Origin: Candidatus Poribacteria bacterium
GTDB taxonomy: Bacteria > Poribacteria > WGA-4E > WGA-3G
DNA length: 64,000 bases
Assembly: GCA_022828145.1 (NCBI GenBank)
Contig: JAJEJA010000120.1
Coordinates: forward strand, 1-64,000
Direction of reading: 5' to 3'
Positions within the stretch are counted from its first letter, which is position 1, and each line of letters opens with the position of its first letter. Shown here piece by piece: positions 9,013-16,835 of the stretch. Position numbers and translations under genes: made by a program. Under the pieces are notes generated by a model. The model did not search any database. It was given only the letters and a program-made list of their open reading frames with translations, and was not told the origin of the DNA.

Positions 9013-9078
9013 ATATGTTTATAGAAAAATGTATACCCCACCTCTCTTCAGTCCCGTATGAAGTTTAAATAATTTAAC

Positions 9079-9150
9079 GGGTAATTTTTTGTTTGCATAT
9101 ACAGGCTCACCACTCTGCTTGCGAGGTTTCCTAACCTCGCCAAATTACCC
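9079..9150. repeat. nested palindrome with TCCT loop
   Basis: GCGAGGTT (9121-9128), loop TCCT, AACCTCGC (9133-9140) is a perfect 8-bp stem. It is enclosed by an outer inverted repeat GGGTAATTT (9079-9087) / AAATTACCC (9142-9150). The TCCT-loop hairpin recurs with other stems at 31615-31636, 45950-45994 and, inverted, at 15042-15053. Confidence 0.7.
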
Positions 9151-9170
9151 AAATATTTTCTTTAACTTCA

Positions 9171-9330
9171 TTAGGGACGATATGTTTATAGAAAACGTGT
9201 CCCGCCCCCTCTTTAGTCCCGTAGGGACGATATGTCATGCTACGGTATTTATAAACATATCGTCCCTACGGGACTAAAGATACCGTGTTCAACCGTGATC
9301 TATAAACATTGCGTCCCTACGGGACTAAAG
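9171..9330. repeat. cluster of inverted and direct copies of a GGGACGATATG repeat
   Basis: A perfect 24-bp inverted repeat lies at 9211-9234 and 9256-9279 (core AGTCCCGTAGGGACGATATG), separated by 21 bp. A further partial copy starts near 9171 (GGGACGATATGTTTATAG). Another is at 9307-9330, with CATTGCG in place of CATATCG. Each unit is itself a short palindrome (TCCCGTAGGGA). The region 8562-9540 is otherwise without intact genes, and small frames in it are translations of these repeats. Confidence 0.75.
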
Positions 9331-9401
9331 AGCATCCCTAACTCTCAGATAATCCCGAAATTAACGCCTATAGTGTCAATTTTAGGTTTTCCTATGCTCT
9401 A

Positions 9402-9426
9402 TAGTAGTAGGCACTCTCCGAGTGGC
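9402..9426. repeat. GGCACTC-TCC-GAGTGCC hairpin, second copy
   Basis: TAGTAGTAGGCACTCTCCGA is shared with the copy at 7179-7198. The stem here has one mismatch (GAGTGGC instead of GAGTGCC). It sits 115 bases upstream of the WD40 gene pair. Confidence 0.65.
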
Positions 9427-9540
9427 GTTCATCTGATTAATGCAATACAACCTTGAATATACCTCTTTATTCTGTTAAAATAAAGATGGAAATGTTAATT
9501 ACAAGCAAAAAAACAGGACAAATCCCAGGAAGATAAACCT

Positions 9541-11337
9541 ATGAATCTACAATTACCAGAAGGTGCTACAAAACGCATAGGTAAAGGTGATATTCACCAG
9601 ATGCAGTTTTCTCCAAATGATACGGTACTTGCAGTGGCAACCAGCATCGGTATACTGATTTATGATGCCAAAACCTATCAGGAAATAGCACTCCTCACCG
9701 AACATAATGATGTTGTTAAAAGCCTTGCATTCAGTCCAGATGGACAAACACTCGCAAGTGGCGGTGGATGGACTATTCATCTGTGGAGTGTCCAGACCCG
9801 ACAACATCAAAAAACCCTAACAGGACATGATGGGGAAGTTACAACTCTTGCATTCCACCCGAATGGACAAACACTCGCAAGTGGAAGTTCAGATAAATCA
9901 ATCTACCTATGGGATATAGATAAGACAGAACGCAAAACACGTATCGCATGTGCGGATCAGGTTGTAGACATCGCTTTCAGTTCTGATGGAAAAATGCTCG
10001 CAAGTGGTGAGAAGAATCAATATGATCAATCTATTCATCTGCGTGATGCTGAAACGGGACAATGTGTCGAAACCCTTATATCAAACGTAGAAAGCATACA
10101 AGAGATCTCTGTTGCATTCAGTCCTGATGGAACAACATTAGCTGGAAGTTGTAACGACACCATTCACTTATGGGATATCCCAACAGGAGAGAGGCGAAAA
10201 ACATTCACAGCCCCTGGGAGAGTCATGAGTATTGCCTTTAATCCCAGCAGCACATCGCTTGCAAGTGCTGGAAACAGGATCGATCTATGGGACGTTGCTA
10301 CCGCAGAACACAAACAGACACTCTGGGGAAGTCATGAGTATGTAACCTTTAGTTCAGATGGAAAACGCCTCGCGAGTGGTGGTAATTTTAATGGCATTAA
10401 TCTATGGGACGTTTCAACAGGACAACACACCAAAGCAATTGATGGATTTCACGGTAGTGTAAATTGTGTATCGTTTAGTCAAGATGGAAAGAAACTAACA
10501 TTTGGAAGCTACAACGGTATTCATATTATGGATACAAATAAAGACAATCCTCTAAATACACATCTGACCTATAGCATCAATTGCAACGCTTTCAGCCCGG
10601 ATGGGAAAACAGTAGCAGGAGCAAATGGCGAACCTGAAACTATCTGGCTTTGGAATGCGAATACAGGAGAAGAGCTCAAAACATTCACGAAACGAAACCG
10701 TTGGACTCAACATTGGGTCAATGCGGTGGCATTTAGTGTTGATGGGAAAATACTCGCAAGCGGTAGTGAAGACGGTAATCTCTATCTTTGGGATGTTACC
10801 ACAGGTGAAATACTGAATACATTGGCAGAGGATGCGGATAATATCTTCTCCGTCGATTTCAGTTCCGATGGAAAAACCTTAGCAAGTGGGAATGCAGGAA
10901 ACACTATCCGACTATGGGACACTGCAACGGGTGAACATAAAGCAACACTTCAGGGACATACAAATTGGGTCTTTACCGTAGCATTTAGTCCTGGTGGTAG
11001 ATTGTTAGCAAGCGGAAGCTGGGACAAAACTATACGGTTATGGGATACACATACACATGAGGAACTAAAAATATTTACAGGCCATACAAATCCCGTTTGG
11101 AGTGTGGCATTCAGTCCTGATGGACAGACACTGGCATCTGGAAGCGGAGACTGGACGATACGACTATGGGACATTGCAACGGGTGAACAGTTCCACAAAT
11201 TCACCGGTCATACGCAAAGTATAAATGAAATCTCCTTTAGTCCTGATGGGAACATACTTGCCAGTGGCAGTGATGATGGCACAGTCCTGTTCTGGAATAT
11301 CTCTAAATATTTAGCAAAGAGGAATCTCGCAAAATGA
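9541..11337 (+). CDS. WD40-repeat protein, cytoplasmic type
   Basis: 598 residues made almost entirely of WD40 repeats of about 40 residues. Each has the pattern VAFSPDGQTLASGS...IRLWD, about 13 to 14 blades, enough for two beta-propellers. It begins MNLQLPEGATKRIGKGDIHQ. The LP-x-GA-x(2)-R-x-GKG header is shared with the two other WD40 proteins here (11334 and 58812), so the three are paralogues. Unlike those two, it has no signal peptide and should be cytoplasmic unless a start upstream was lost. The repeats are recognition scaffolds; no enzymatic domain is visible. Its stop overlaps the next WD40 gene by 4 bases, indicating co-translation. The AGGAAG before the ATG is a good ribosome site. 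Confidence 0.88.
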   Translation: MNLQLPEGATKRIGKGDIHQMQFSPNDTVLAVATSIGILIYDAKTYQEIALLTEHNDVVKSLAFSPDGQTLASGGGWTIHLWSVQTRQHQKTLTGHDGEVTTLAFHPNGQTLASGSSDKSIYLWDIDKTERKTRIACADQVVDIAFSSDGKMLASGEKNQYDQSIHLRDAETGQCVETLISNVESIQEISVAFSPDGTTLAGSCNDTIHLWDIPTGERRKTFTAPGRVMSIAFNPSSTSLASAGNRIDLWDVATAEHKQTLWGSHEYVTFSSDGKRLASGGNFNGINLWDVSTGQHTKAIDGFHGSVNCVSFSQDGKKLTFGSYNGIHIMDTNKDNPLNTHLTYSINCNAFSPDGKTVAGANGEPETIWLWNANTGEELKTFTKRNRWTQHWVNAVAFSVDGKILASGSEDGNLYLWDVTTGEILNTLAEDADNIFSVDFSSDGKTLASGNAGNTIRLWDTATGEHKATLQGHTNWVFTVAFSPGGRLLASGSWDKTIRLWDTHTHEELKIFTGHTNPVWSVAFSPDGQTLASGSGDWTIRLWDIATGEQFHKFTGHTQSINEISFSPDGNILASGSDDGTVLFWNISKYLAKRNLAK

Positions 11338-13652
11338 AGATCAGAACGTTTGCTACTCTTCTGACACTATTATTCATCATAACGATCTATTTCCCCAATG
11401 CCAATGCAAAAGATTACACACAAATAGGTTTGCCAGAAGGAGCAAAAGCACGATTCGGAAAAGGAATCATAAACGACGTGCAGCTGACACACGATGGCAC
11501 AAAGTTGGCTATAGCCAGTTCTATCGGTGTATGGCTTTATGATGTTAACACGCGTAGGGAAACAGCACTCATTTCAGGGCATACAGATACTGTTACACAT
11601 GTAGCATTTTCACCAGATGGTAAAATCCTCGCCAGCAGTGCTCATGATAAAACCGTTTGTCTTTGGGATACAGAGTCACGGAGAAACTTAAAGAAAATTG
11701 ATGTCCCTAAGGGTTATATTTTTTCTCTAAGTTTTTCAGATGATGGAAAAACACTTGTAGGATTGAACCATCAAAGAATAGTTTTTCTATGGGATATCCT
11801 CACTGGTAAACTGCAAAAGACTTTTCGTCCTAAGTACAATAAAATAAGGGTCAAAGGAATGGATTGGACCCGTGCTATAGATGTTTATGTTGACCAAAAA
11901 AGGAATGTTCTCTTTGCGATTGGAAATCATGATGGAACAGTTAGCATACAAAATGGAAATACGCGAAAACACATAAAAACGCTCGTAGCAAGGACGAATG
12001 AAGCCGCATTCTATCAAATAGGCAGTGTTACGACACCTCCAAAAGTAACAGTCCAGCTAAACGCTAATGACGACGCTGCTTCCTTTCCCATGCAATATAG
12101 AGATGATGGGACACCTTTCCCTATCCAGTATAAATTGCGAAAATCCTATCATTCTCCTCAACATCTGGAAAAGCAGCCTATTAAATGGGCGGAAGTATTG
12201 GAGTTTTCCTCGGATGGAAAAACCTTGGTGAGTTCAAGCCAATACAGAATCACACGTGTTAGAGGTTTTAATTCTTACCTAGGACCAATTGAAATTTGGG
12301 ATATTGACACAGGTGAACAACTTGCAGCACTTCCCTCTTATATTAATGTCAAGTTTTCAAATGATGGCAAACGCCTTGCCTTGACAGGATCTGCTGGATC
12401 TATTATATGGGACATCGGCACCCGTAGAAAAATTGCTACGTTCTTAGACGTCAACACTGTCAAGTTTTCAGATGATGGAAACTTGCTTGTTCTTATTAGC
12501 AAAGATAATTACACGTTGTGGGATTTAGCTGCCAAGCGTGAAGTCGCTAAGGCGTTAACTGTATCAGATGAGCCTAAACCTTTTCCAGAACGTTTTGTAG
12601 TCTCAGGTGATGGTACACTCCTTGCCACTACAGATGAAAACGGTGAAGTAAATGTATGGCAAACACAAACCGATAAACCACTATTCACCCTTACTTCTGG
12701 TTATACAAAACCGTTCAACGCATTTGCAGTTTCTCAGGATGGAAAACTACTGGCAACGAGCGATATTCTTGAAACCATTCAACTTTGGGATATTACCACA
12801 CATGACAAACGGATGACAATTAAAACAGATGAAGAATCTATCCGTGCGCTAACATTTGCTAAGGACAACCAAACGCTTATCAGTGAAAGTAGAGGCAATA
12901 TCAAGATCTGGAATATTGACTCTGGAGACCAGGAAAATGCATACACTATATCGGAAACACGGGTTGGAGGATACCATGCTTCATTTAACGATGGAACACA
13001 CTTTTCTGGAGACGAGGCTGGAGTTTTTACACAGAACGGTGGTAAACTTATTATTCAAACAAAGAGTGGAACTGAGATTTGGGACACTCTCAAGGGTAAG
13101 AAACTAAATGATCTTACAAAAATTAATTGGCGTTCGTATGAGTTTACGATGAATGAAGAACTATTAGTTTATGGTATCGGTAGCAAAATCTACATAAGGG
13201 ATTTGAGAAAAGATGAGCATGTAGGAACACTTGAAACATCTAAAGGTTTCTTTGATGGATTCTTAGAAAGGTTGCACTTTCGTAATTTTAATGTGTTTTC
13301 GTTGGCATTTACACCAGACGGTAGAACCCTTGTCGTTGGCAATGGAGACAAGAAAATCCAGCTATGGGATGTTGTAGACCGACATCTTATTGAAACCATG
13401 ACTGGACATCAACATGCAGTCTGTGCGTTGGCGTTTTCTGCGGATGGTAAAATACTCGCCAGTGGAGATACAGGGGGTAAGATTCATCTATGGGAATTTG
13501 CCACCCGTAAACATCTTGCCACTTACAAAGCATCAAAAAGATTTGTCCACACATTAGCATTTACACCTGATAGGGAAACCCTCGTAAGTATGTCCCAAAA
13601 AGGTTACAATCAAGATGGAACTATCTACCTTTGGCATGTCCCATCAAAATGA
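11334..13652 (+). CDS. secreted WD40-repeat protein
   Basis: 772 residues. A clear signal peptide (MKIRTFATLLTLLFIITIYF, then PNANAKD) is followed by the header LPEGAKARFGKG shared with its paralogues. WD40 blades follow, well conserved near the N-terminus (residues about 60-160) and the C-terminus (about 640-770) and degenerate between. A linker around residues 215-290 is not repeat-like. Probably periplasmic or surface exposed and likely a protein-binding propeller. The start overlaps the preceding WD40 gene (ATGA), so the pair probably arose by tandem duplication and is co-expressed in two compartments. Confidence 0.87.
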   Translation: MKIRTFATLLTLLFIITIYFPNANAKDYTQIGLPEGAKARFGKGIINDVQLTHDGTKLAIASSIGVWLYDVNTRRETALISGHTDTVTHVAFSPDGKILASSAHDKTVCLWDTESRRNLKKIDVPKGYIFSLSFSDDGKTLVGLNHQRIVFLWDILTGKLQKTFRPKYNKIRVKGMDWTRAIDVYVDQKRNVLFAIGNHDGTVSIQNGNTRKHIKTLVARTNEAAFYQIGSVTTPPKVTVQLNANDDAASFPMQYRDDGTPFPIQYKLRKSYHSPQHLEKQPIKWAEVLEFSSDGKTLVSSSQYRITRVRGFNSYLGPIEIWDIDTGEQLAALPSYINVKFSNDGKRLALTGSAGSIIWDIGTRRKIATFLDVNTVKFSDDGNLLVLISKDNYTLWDLAAKREVAKALTVSDEPKPFPERFVVSGDGTLLATTDENGEVNVWQTQTDKPLFTLTSGYTKPFNAFAVSQDGKLLATSDILETIQLWDITTHDKRMTIKTDEESIRALTFAKDNQTLISESRGNIKIWNIDSGDQENAYTISETRVGGYHASFNDGTHFSGDEAGVFTQNGGKLIIQTKSGTEIWDTLKGKKLNDLTKINWRSYEFTMNEELLVYGIGSKIYIRDLRKDEHVGTLETSKGFFDGFLERLHFRNFNVFSLAFTPDGRTLVVGNGDKKIQLWDVVDRHLIETMTGHQHAVCALAFSADGKILASGDTGGKIHLWEFATRKHLATYKASKRFVHTLAFTPDRETLVSMSQKGYNQDGTIYLWHVPSK

Positions 13653-13672
13653 GGTGTGTTGTAACTTGCGTT

Positions 13673-13894
13673 AATCAGAACACAGAGGCATTCAATTGTC
13701 GGTTACTTGCATATACTGAGATATTTTTCTTCTGTAGGAGCGATCTCCGAATCGCGACTAAACGCTTTGATAGTCGGGAATCGGCCAGAATCATGTTAAC
13801 TGGACTCCTACAGAAGAGGAGTTGTTATGTTAATTGGATTATATCTGTAAGAAACTGCGAAAACTCGACAATTGAATGCCTCTGAATCAGAACA
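13673..13894. mobile_element. 202-bp MITE-like element with 19-bp TIRs and 10-bp target duplication
   Basis: The element spans 13683-13884. It is bounded by perfect 19-bp inverted repeats, CAGAGGCATTCAATTGTCG at 13683-13701 and its complement at 13866-13884. The 10-bp direct repeat AATCAGAACA flanks it at 13673-13682 and 13885-13894, as expected of a target-site duplication. It encodes no transposase. Nested inside is a second palindromic element, 13729-13816, bounded by 12-bp inverted repeats (CTTCTGTAGGAG / CTCCTACAGAAG) and holding a GCGAT/ATCGC hairpin at 13740-13755. Confidence 0.85.
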
Positions 13895-13903
13895 TAAAAG
13901 TGC

Positions 13904-13933
13904 TTGCTATTCTTATCAATTATCAGATATAAT
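13904..13933 (+). promoter_or_regulatory. promoter for the Uma2 gene
   Basis: TTGCTA (13904-13909), 18-bp spacer, TATAAT (13928-13933), about 70 bases upstream of the start at 14005. The -10 is perfect and the -35 matches 4 of 6. Confidence 0.5.
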
Positions 13934-14004
13934 TAGGAAAAGATGTCTCCACGGTTGAAGTATTAACAATATTCTCACGTATTTGACTAAAAGGAGAAAC
14001 ACCG

Positions 14005-14835
14005 ATGACAGACTCTACAGATGATCGGAAAATATCTGCTGTTCCAGCAGACACACCCATATTTTATCCTGATACGGATGGTAAACCTATGGCTGCAAGC
14101 GACCGTCACAGACGGATCCTCAATTGCACAATAGAAACACTTGAAGCACATTACAAACTACAACCGGATGTTTACGTCTCTGGTGATATACTGATGTATT
14201 ATGTGAAGGGTGACCCACATCAAGTGATTTCACCGGACGTGTTAGTTTCTTTCGGGTTAGAGAAAAAAGAGCGGCTTACGTATCTTGTCTGGGTTGAGGG
14301 TAAACTTCCTGATTTTGTGATGGAGTTCAGTAGCAAAACCACTTATAATGAAGATTTAGGACCTAAAAAGGGTCGCTATGCTTCCTTAGGAATCCAAGAT
14401 TACTTCTTATATGATGCGTTAGACATATACCTGCCAAAGCCACTGATGGGTTTTACATTAGTTGATGGTGTATATGCTCCAATTTCCGATGATAGAGATG
14501 GTGGTCTACATTCTGAAGTTCTAAGTTTAGATTTCCATGTGGACGATGTAGGTTTAGGAATTTATGATCCTGTTGCGGGTGCGTGGCTGCAAACCCCAAC
14601 CGAATCAGCTGAAGCACGCGCTGAGATGGCTGAAGCACGCGCTGAACAGGAAAAAGCACGCGCTGAACAGGAAAAAGCACGCGCTGAGACAGCTGAAACA
14701 CGCGCTGAACAGGAAAAAGCACGCGCTGAGACAGCTGAAACACGCGCTGAACAGGAAAAAGCACGCGCTGAGACAGCTGAAACTGAAATCGCACAACTCC
14801 GAGAACAATTGCAACGTTTACAAACACGCAGCTAA
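14005..14835 (+). CDS. Uma2 family endonuclease-like protein with coiled-coil tail
   Basis: 276 residues. Residues about 20-190 form a Uma2 (DUF820) domain of the PD-(D/E)xK superfamily: ISPDVLVSFG with Asp78, DFVMEFSSKT with Glu107, then the conserved Lys-rich KKGRYASLGIQDYFLYD at 121-137. Residues about 195-270 are a tandem coiled coil of AEARAEQEKARAEQ units. The DNA here (14618-14786) is a near-perfect repeat of about 39 bp per two units, prone to slippage. Uma2 proteins are abundant in cyanobacteria and environmental phyla; their natural substrates are unknown. AAGGAG lies 9 bases before the ATG. Confidence 0.85.
   Translation: MTDSTDDRKISAVPADTPIFYPDTDGKPMAASDRHRRILNCTIETLEAHYKLQPDVYVSGDILMYYVKGDPHQVISPDVLVSFGLEKKERLTYLVWVEGKLPDFVMEFSSKTTYNEDLGPKKGRYASLGIQDYFLYDALDIYLPKPLMGFTLVDGVYAPISDDRDGGLHSEVLSLDFHVDDVGLGIYDPVAGAWLQTPTESAEARAEMAEARAEQEKARAEQEKARAETAETRAEQEKARAETAETRAEQEKARAETAETEIAQLREQLQRLQTRS
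14618..14786 (+). repeat. in-frame tandem repeat inside the Uma2 gene
   Basis: Repeating block GCACGCGCTGAACAGGAAAA alternating with GCACGCGCTGAGACAGCTGA. It encodes the A-R-A-E-Q-E-K and A-R-A-E-T-A-E heptads of the coiled coil. Copy number should be variable between strains. Confidence 0.8.
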
Positions 14836-15014
14836 CCCAAAGTCATAATAGGAAATTGGAAGTGTGGAAGAGGCTACACATAATTCCACGCTATACTCTA
14901 TTTAATCCACGCTTGCTACAACGACACTATAAGCGGCAATATAAGTGCAATTATACAAGGTATCCATAGGCGTCTAATTTAGTATTGAGTTGGACACCTT
15001 TTATACACCTATGG

Positions 15015-15053
15015 CAGAATACGCGTTTGGTATTCTGCATTGGTTAGGAAACC
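15015..15053 (-). repeat. inverted copy of the CAAACGC-loop / TCCT-loop element
   Basis: Stem CAGAATAC (15015-15022) and GTATTCTG (15030-15037), with loop GCGTTTG, followed by GGTT-AGGA-AACC at 15042-15053. This is the reverse complement of the element at 39509-39552, which has the identical CAGAATAC stem. It lies before the TPR lipoprotein gene and must not be read as its N-terminus. Confidence 0.7.
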
Positions 15054-15103
15054 GCAAATCAATAATTCGGGTAGAGTGTTATAAAAAGACGGGGGAGAGA
15101 GAA

Positions 15104-15637
15104 ATGCGACTTATCCTTATATGCTGTATTGCAGCAATGCTAATTGGATGTGGACTAAATACTATCCCTTATTCGGATAATAACGCTGTCATAAAACCGA
15201 ATGCGGCAGCACTGGCACATTACGATTGGGGACTTACTTATGCTAAAGAAGGAAATCTTGCGCAAGCCATCACCGAGTTGAAATTGGCAATTCACAATGA
15301 ACCGGGTTGGACACTCCCATATTTTAATCTGGGTGCTGTCTATGGAAATATGGGAGAGCTTGACGAGGCTATTCTCGCTTGGGAACGCGCAACACAACTG
15401 GACACCGATTTCGCAAAAGCACACTTTAATCTCGCAGTCGCTTATGCACTACGCGCACAGGATGCTGACAGCGACTACCCGAAACACATTGACATTGAAA
15501 GATCAATCGCATCATTACGAGAAGCGATACGGATAGATAAAAAAACACTTTCTGCTGCAAAAAAGGAAACTGCATTTGATACTATCAGGGAATTGGCTGC
15601 ATTTAAAGAATTGGACGATACCTCTGAGCCACAATAG
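15104..15637 (+). CDS. TPR-repeat lipoprotein
   Basis: 177 residues from the ATG at 15104. The start is chosen because it directly follows GGGGGAGAG and begins a lipoprotein signal peptide, MRLILICCIAAMLIGC (lipobox IGC). The open frame extends upstream to 14990, but that part is a mobile repeat. Two to three TPR units follow (AHYDWGLTYAKEGNLAQAIT, TLPYFNLGAVYGNMGELDEA, AHFNLAVAYALRAQ). Probably a periplasm-facing, membrane-anchored protein-interaction module. No specific partner is evident. Confidence 0.8.
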   Translation: MRLILICCIAAMLIGCGLNTIPYSDNNAVIKPNAAALAHYDWGLTYAKEGNLAQAITELKLAIHNEPGWTLPYFNLGAVYGNMGELDEAILAWERATQLDTDFAKAHFNLAVAYALRAQDADSDYPKHIDIERSIASLREAIRIDKKTLSAAKKETAFDTIRELAAFKELDDTSEPQ

Positions 15638-15757
15638 TTAGACACTTCGTTCTATCATATAGTTACTTGCGCTGTTTTCAGCAAACATACCACCAAACAT
15701 TATGAATTTGCATGCCTATGAATTATTGAGTCGTTTATCAAAGAATAGGAGTTTAAA

Positions 15758-16816
15758 ATGTCCTATACGGATAATAGTTTACCAGTTGACCAAATTCTAT
15801 GTGGAGATAATTTGGAACTTATCAGACAATTGCCTGATAGTAGCATACAATTAGTTATTACTTCTCCACCCTATTTTCAACAACGTGACTATGGTGGCGG
15901 AATGGGAAATGAGAACAATGTCGCTGATTATATTGAGACTCTAATTTGCCTATTCCGCGAATGTGTCCGTGTTGTGAGAGATGATGGTAGTATTGTTTTC
16001 AATATCGGTGACAAGTATCAGGATAGCAATTTACTTCTTGTTCCATATCGCTTCGCTCTGGCAGCAACAGATATAGGATTAGTTAAACTTGTAAATGAAA
16101 TTACGTGGGTCAAAAAGAATCCGACCCCACGTCAGTTTAGCAGACGCCTTGTCAGTAGCACTGAACCGTTTTTCCATTTTGCCAAGTCAGACCACTATTT
16201 CTACGACCCCAAAGCTTTTTTAGCAGAATCGCGTGAACCACAACCTTTAAACAAAAAAGACAATTCAAAAGTTGGACAACGGTATTTTGAGCTCATTGAA
16301 GAATCCGATTTATCTAAAGATGAAAAATCTCTTGCTCGGATTGAACTTACAGAGGTCATTCAAGAAGTAAAACGCGGAAAAACAAAAAGTTTTCGAATGA
16401 AAATTCGTGGAATTCATGCCCCTCCTTTTGGTGGACAGATGGGTGGTCGTACATTACAGTTAAAAAACAAAGGATTTACAATCATTCGGATTCACGGTAA
16501 TAAACTCAAGCGAGATGTAATTGAAACCCCTGTTGCTGCTGTTAAAGGAAATAAACACCCCGCAATTTATCCTGTTGAACTTATAGAAGAGTTTTTACAT
16601 CTTCTCACGCCTACAAGTTCAATCGTTCTTGATCCATTTATGGGTTCTGGTTCTACCGCAGTTGCTTGCAAAAACCTGGATAGACATTATATCGGTTTTG
16701 ATATTAATACAAATTATTGCGAATATGCTCGGCAACGCGTCTCTGATGTTCCTATAGAAAAACAGTACAAGTTAAAGGAAAACACTTTTATCATTGAAAA
16801 GTCATACAACATCTAA
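15758..16816 (+). CDS. orphan DNA methyltransferase, beta class (N4-cytosine/N6-adenine)
   Basis: 352 residues. Catalytic motif IV is TSPPY at residues 35-39, preceded by the target-side DQILCGDNLELI. SAM-binding motif I is DPFMGSGSTAVA at 292-303, followed by DRHYIGFDIN. The order IV then I is the beta-class circular permutation. SPPY is most typical of N4-cytosine enzymes, but N6-adenine activity cannot be excluded. The central part (about 160-240) is the likely target-recognition region. No restriction enzyme gene is adjacent, so it may be a solitary regulatory or protective methylase. AGGAG precedes the ATG at 15758 by 6 bases. Confidence 0.88.
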   Translation: MSYTDNSLPVDQILCGDNLELIRQLPDSSIQLVITSPPYFQQRDYGGGMGNENNVADYIETLICLFRECVRVVRDDGSIVFNIGDKYQDSNLLLVPYRFALAATDIGLVKLVNEITWVKKNPTPRQFSRRLVSSTEPFFHFAKSDHYFYDPKAFLAESREPQPLNKKDNSKVGQRYFELIEESDLSKDEKSLARIELTEVIQEVKRGKTKSFRMKIRGIHAPPFGGQMGGRTLQLKNKGFTIIRIHGNKLKRDVIETPVAAVKGNKHPAIYPVELIEEFLHLLTPTSSIVLDPFMGSGSTAVACKNLDRHYIGFDINTNYCEYARQRVSDVPIEKQYKLKENTFIIEKSYNI

Positions 16817-16835
16817 ACCGCAACAGTAATACCAC

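Noticed and set aside
9089-9456. Two plus-strand open frames of 62 and 74 codons
   Set aside because: Their translations are made of the repeat sequences (for example KHIVPTGLK), with no ribosome site; they are repeats, not genes.
14618-14786. Regular repeats resembling a CRISPR array
   Set aside because: The repeats are contiguous, in frame, without spacers, and encode a coiled coil.
14990-15103. N-terminal extension of the TPR lipoprotein
   Set aside because: It is a translated mobile hairpin, and the downstream ATG has a ribosome site and a lipoprotein signal.
14990-16816. Methyltransferase at 15758 as the missing HsdM of the hsdR locus
   Set aside because: It is a short beta-class TSPPY enzyme, 10 kb away, unlike the gamma-type N6 methylase with NPPF of type I systems.
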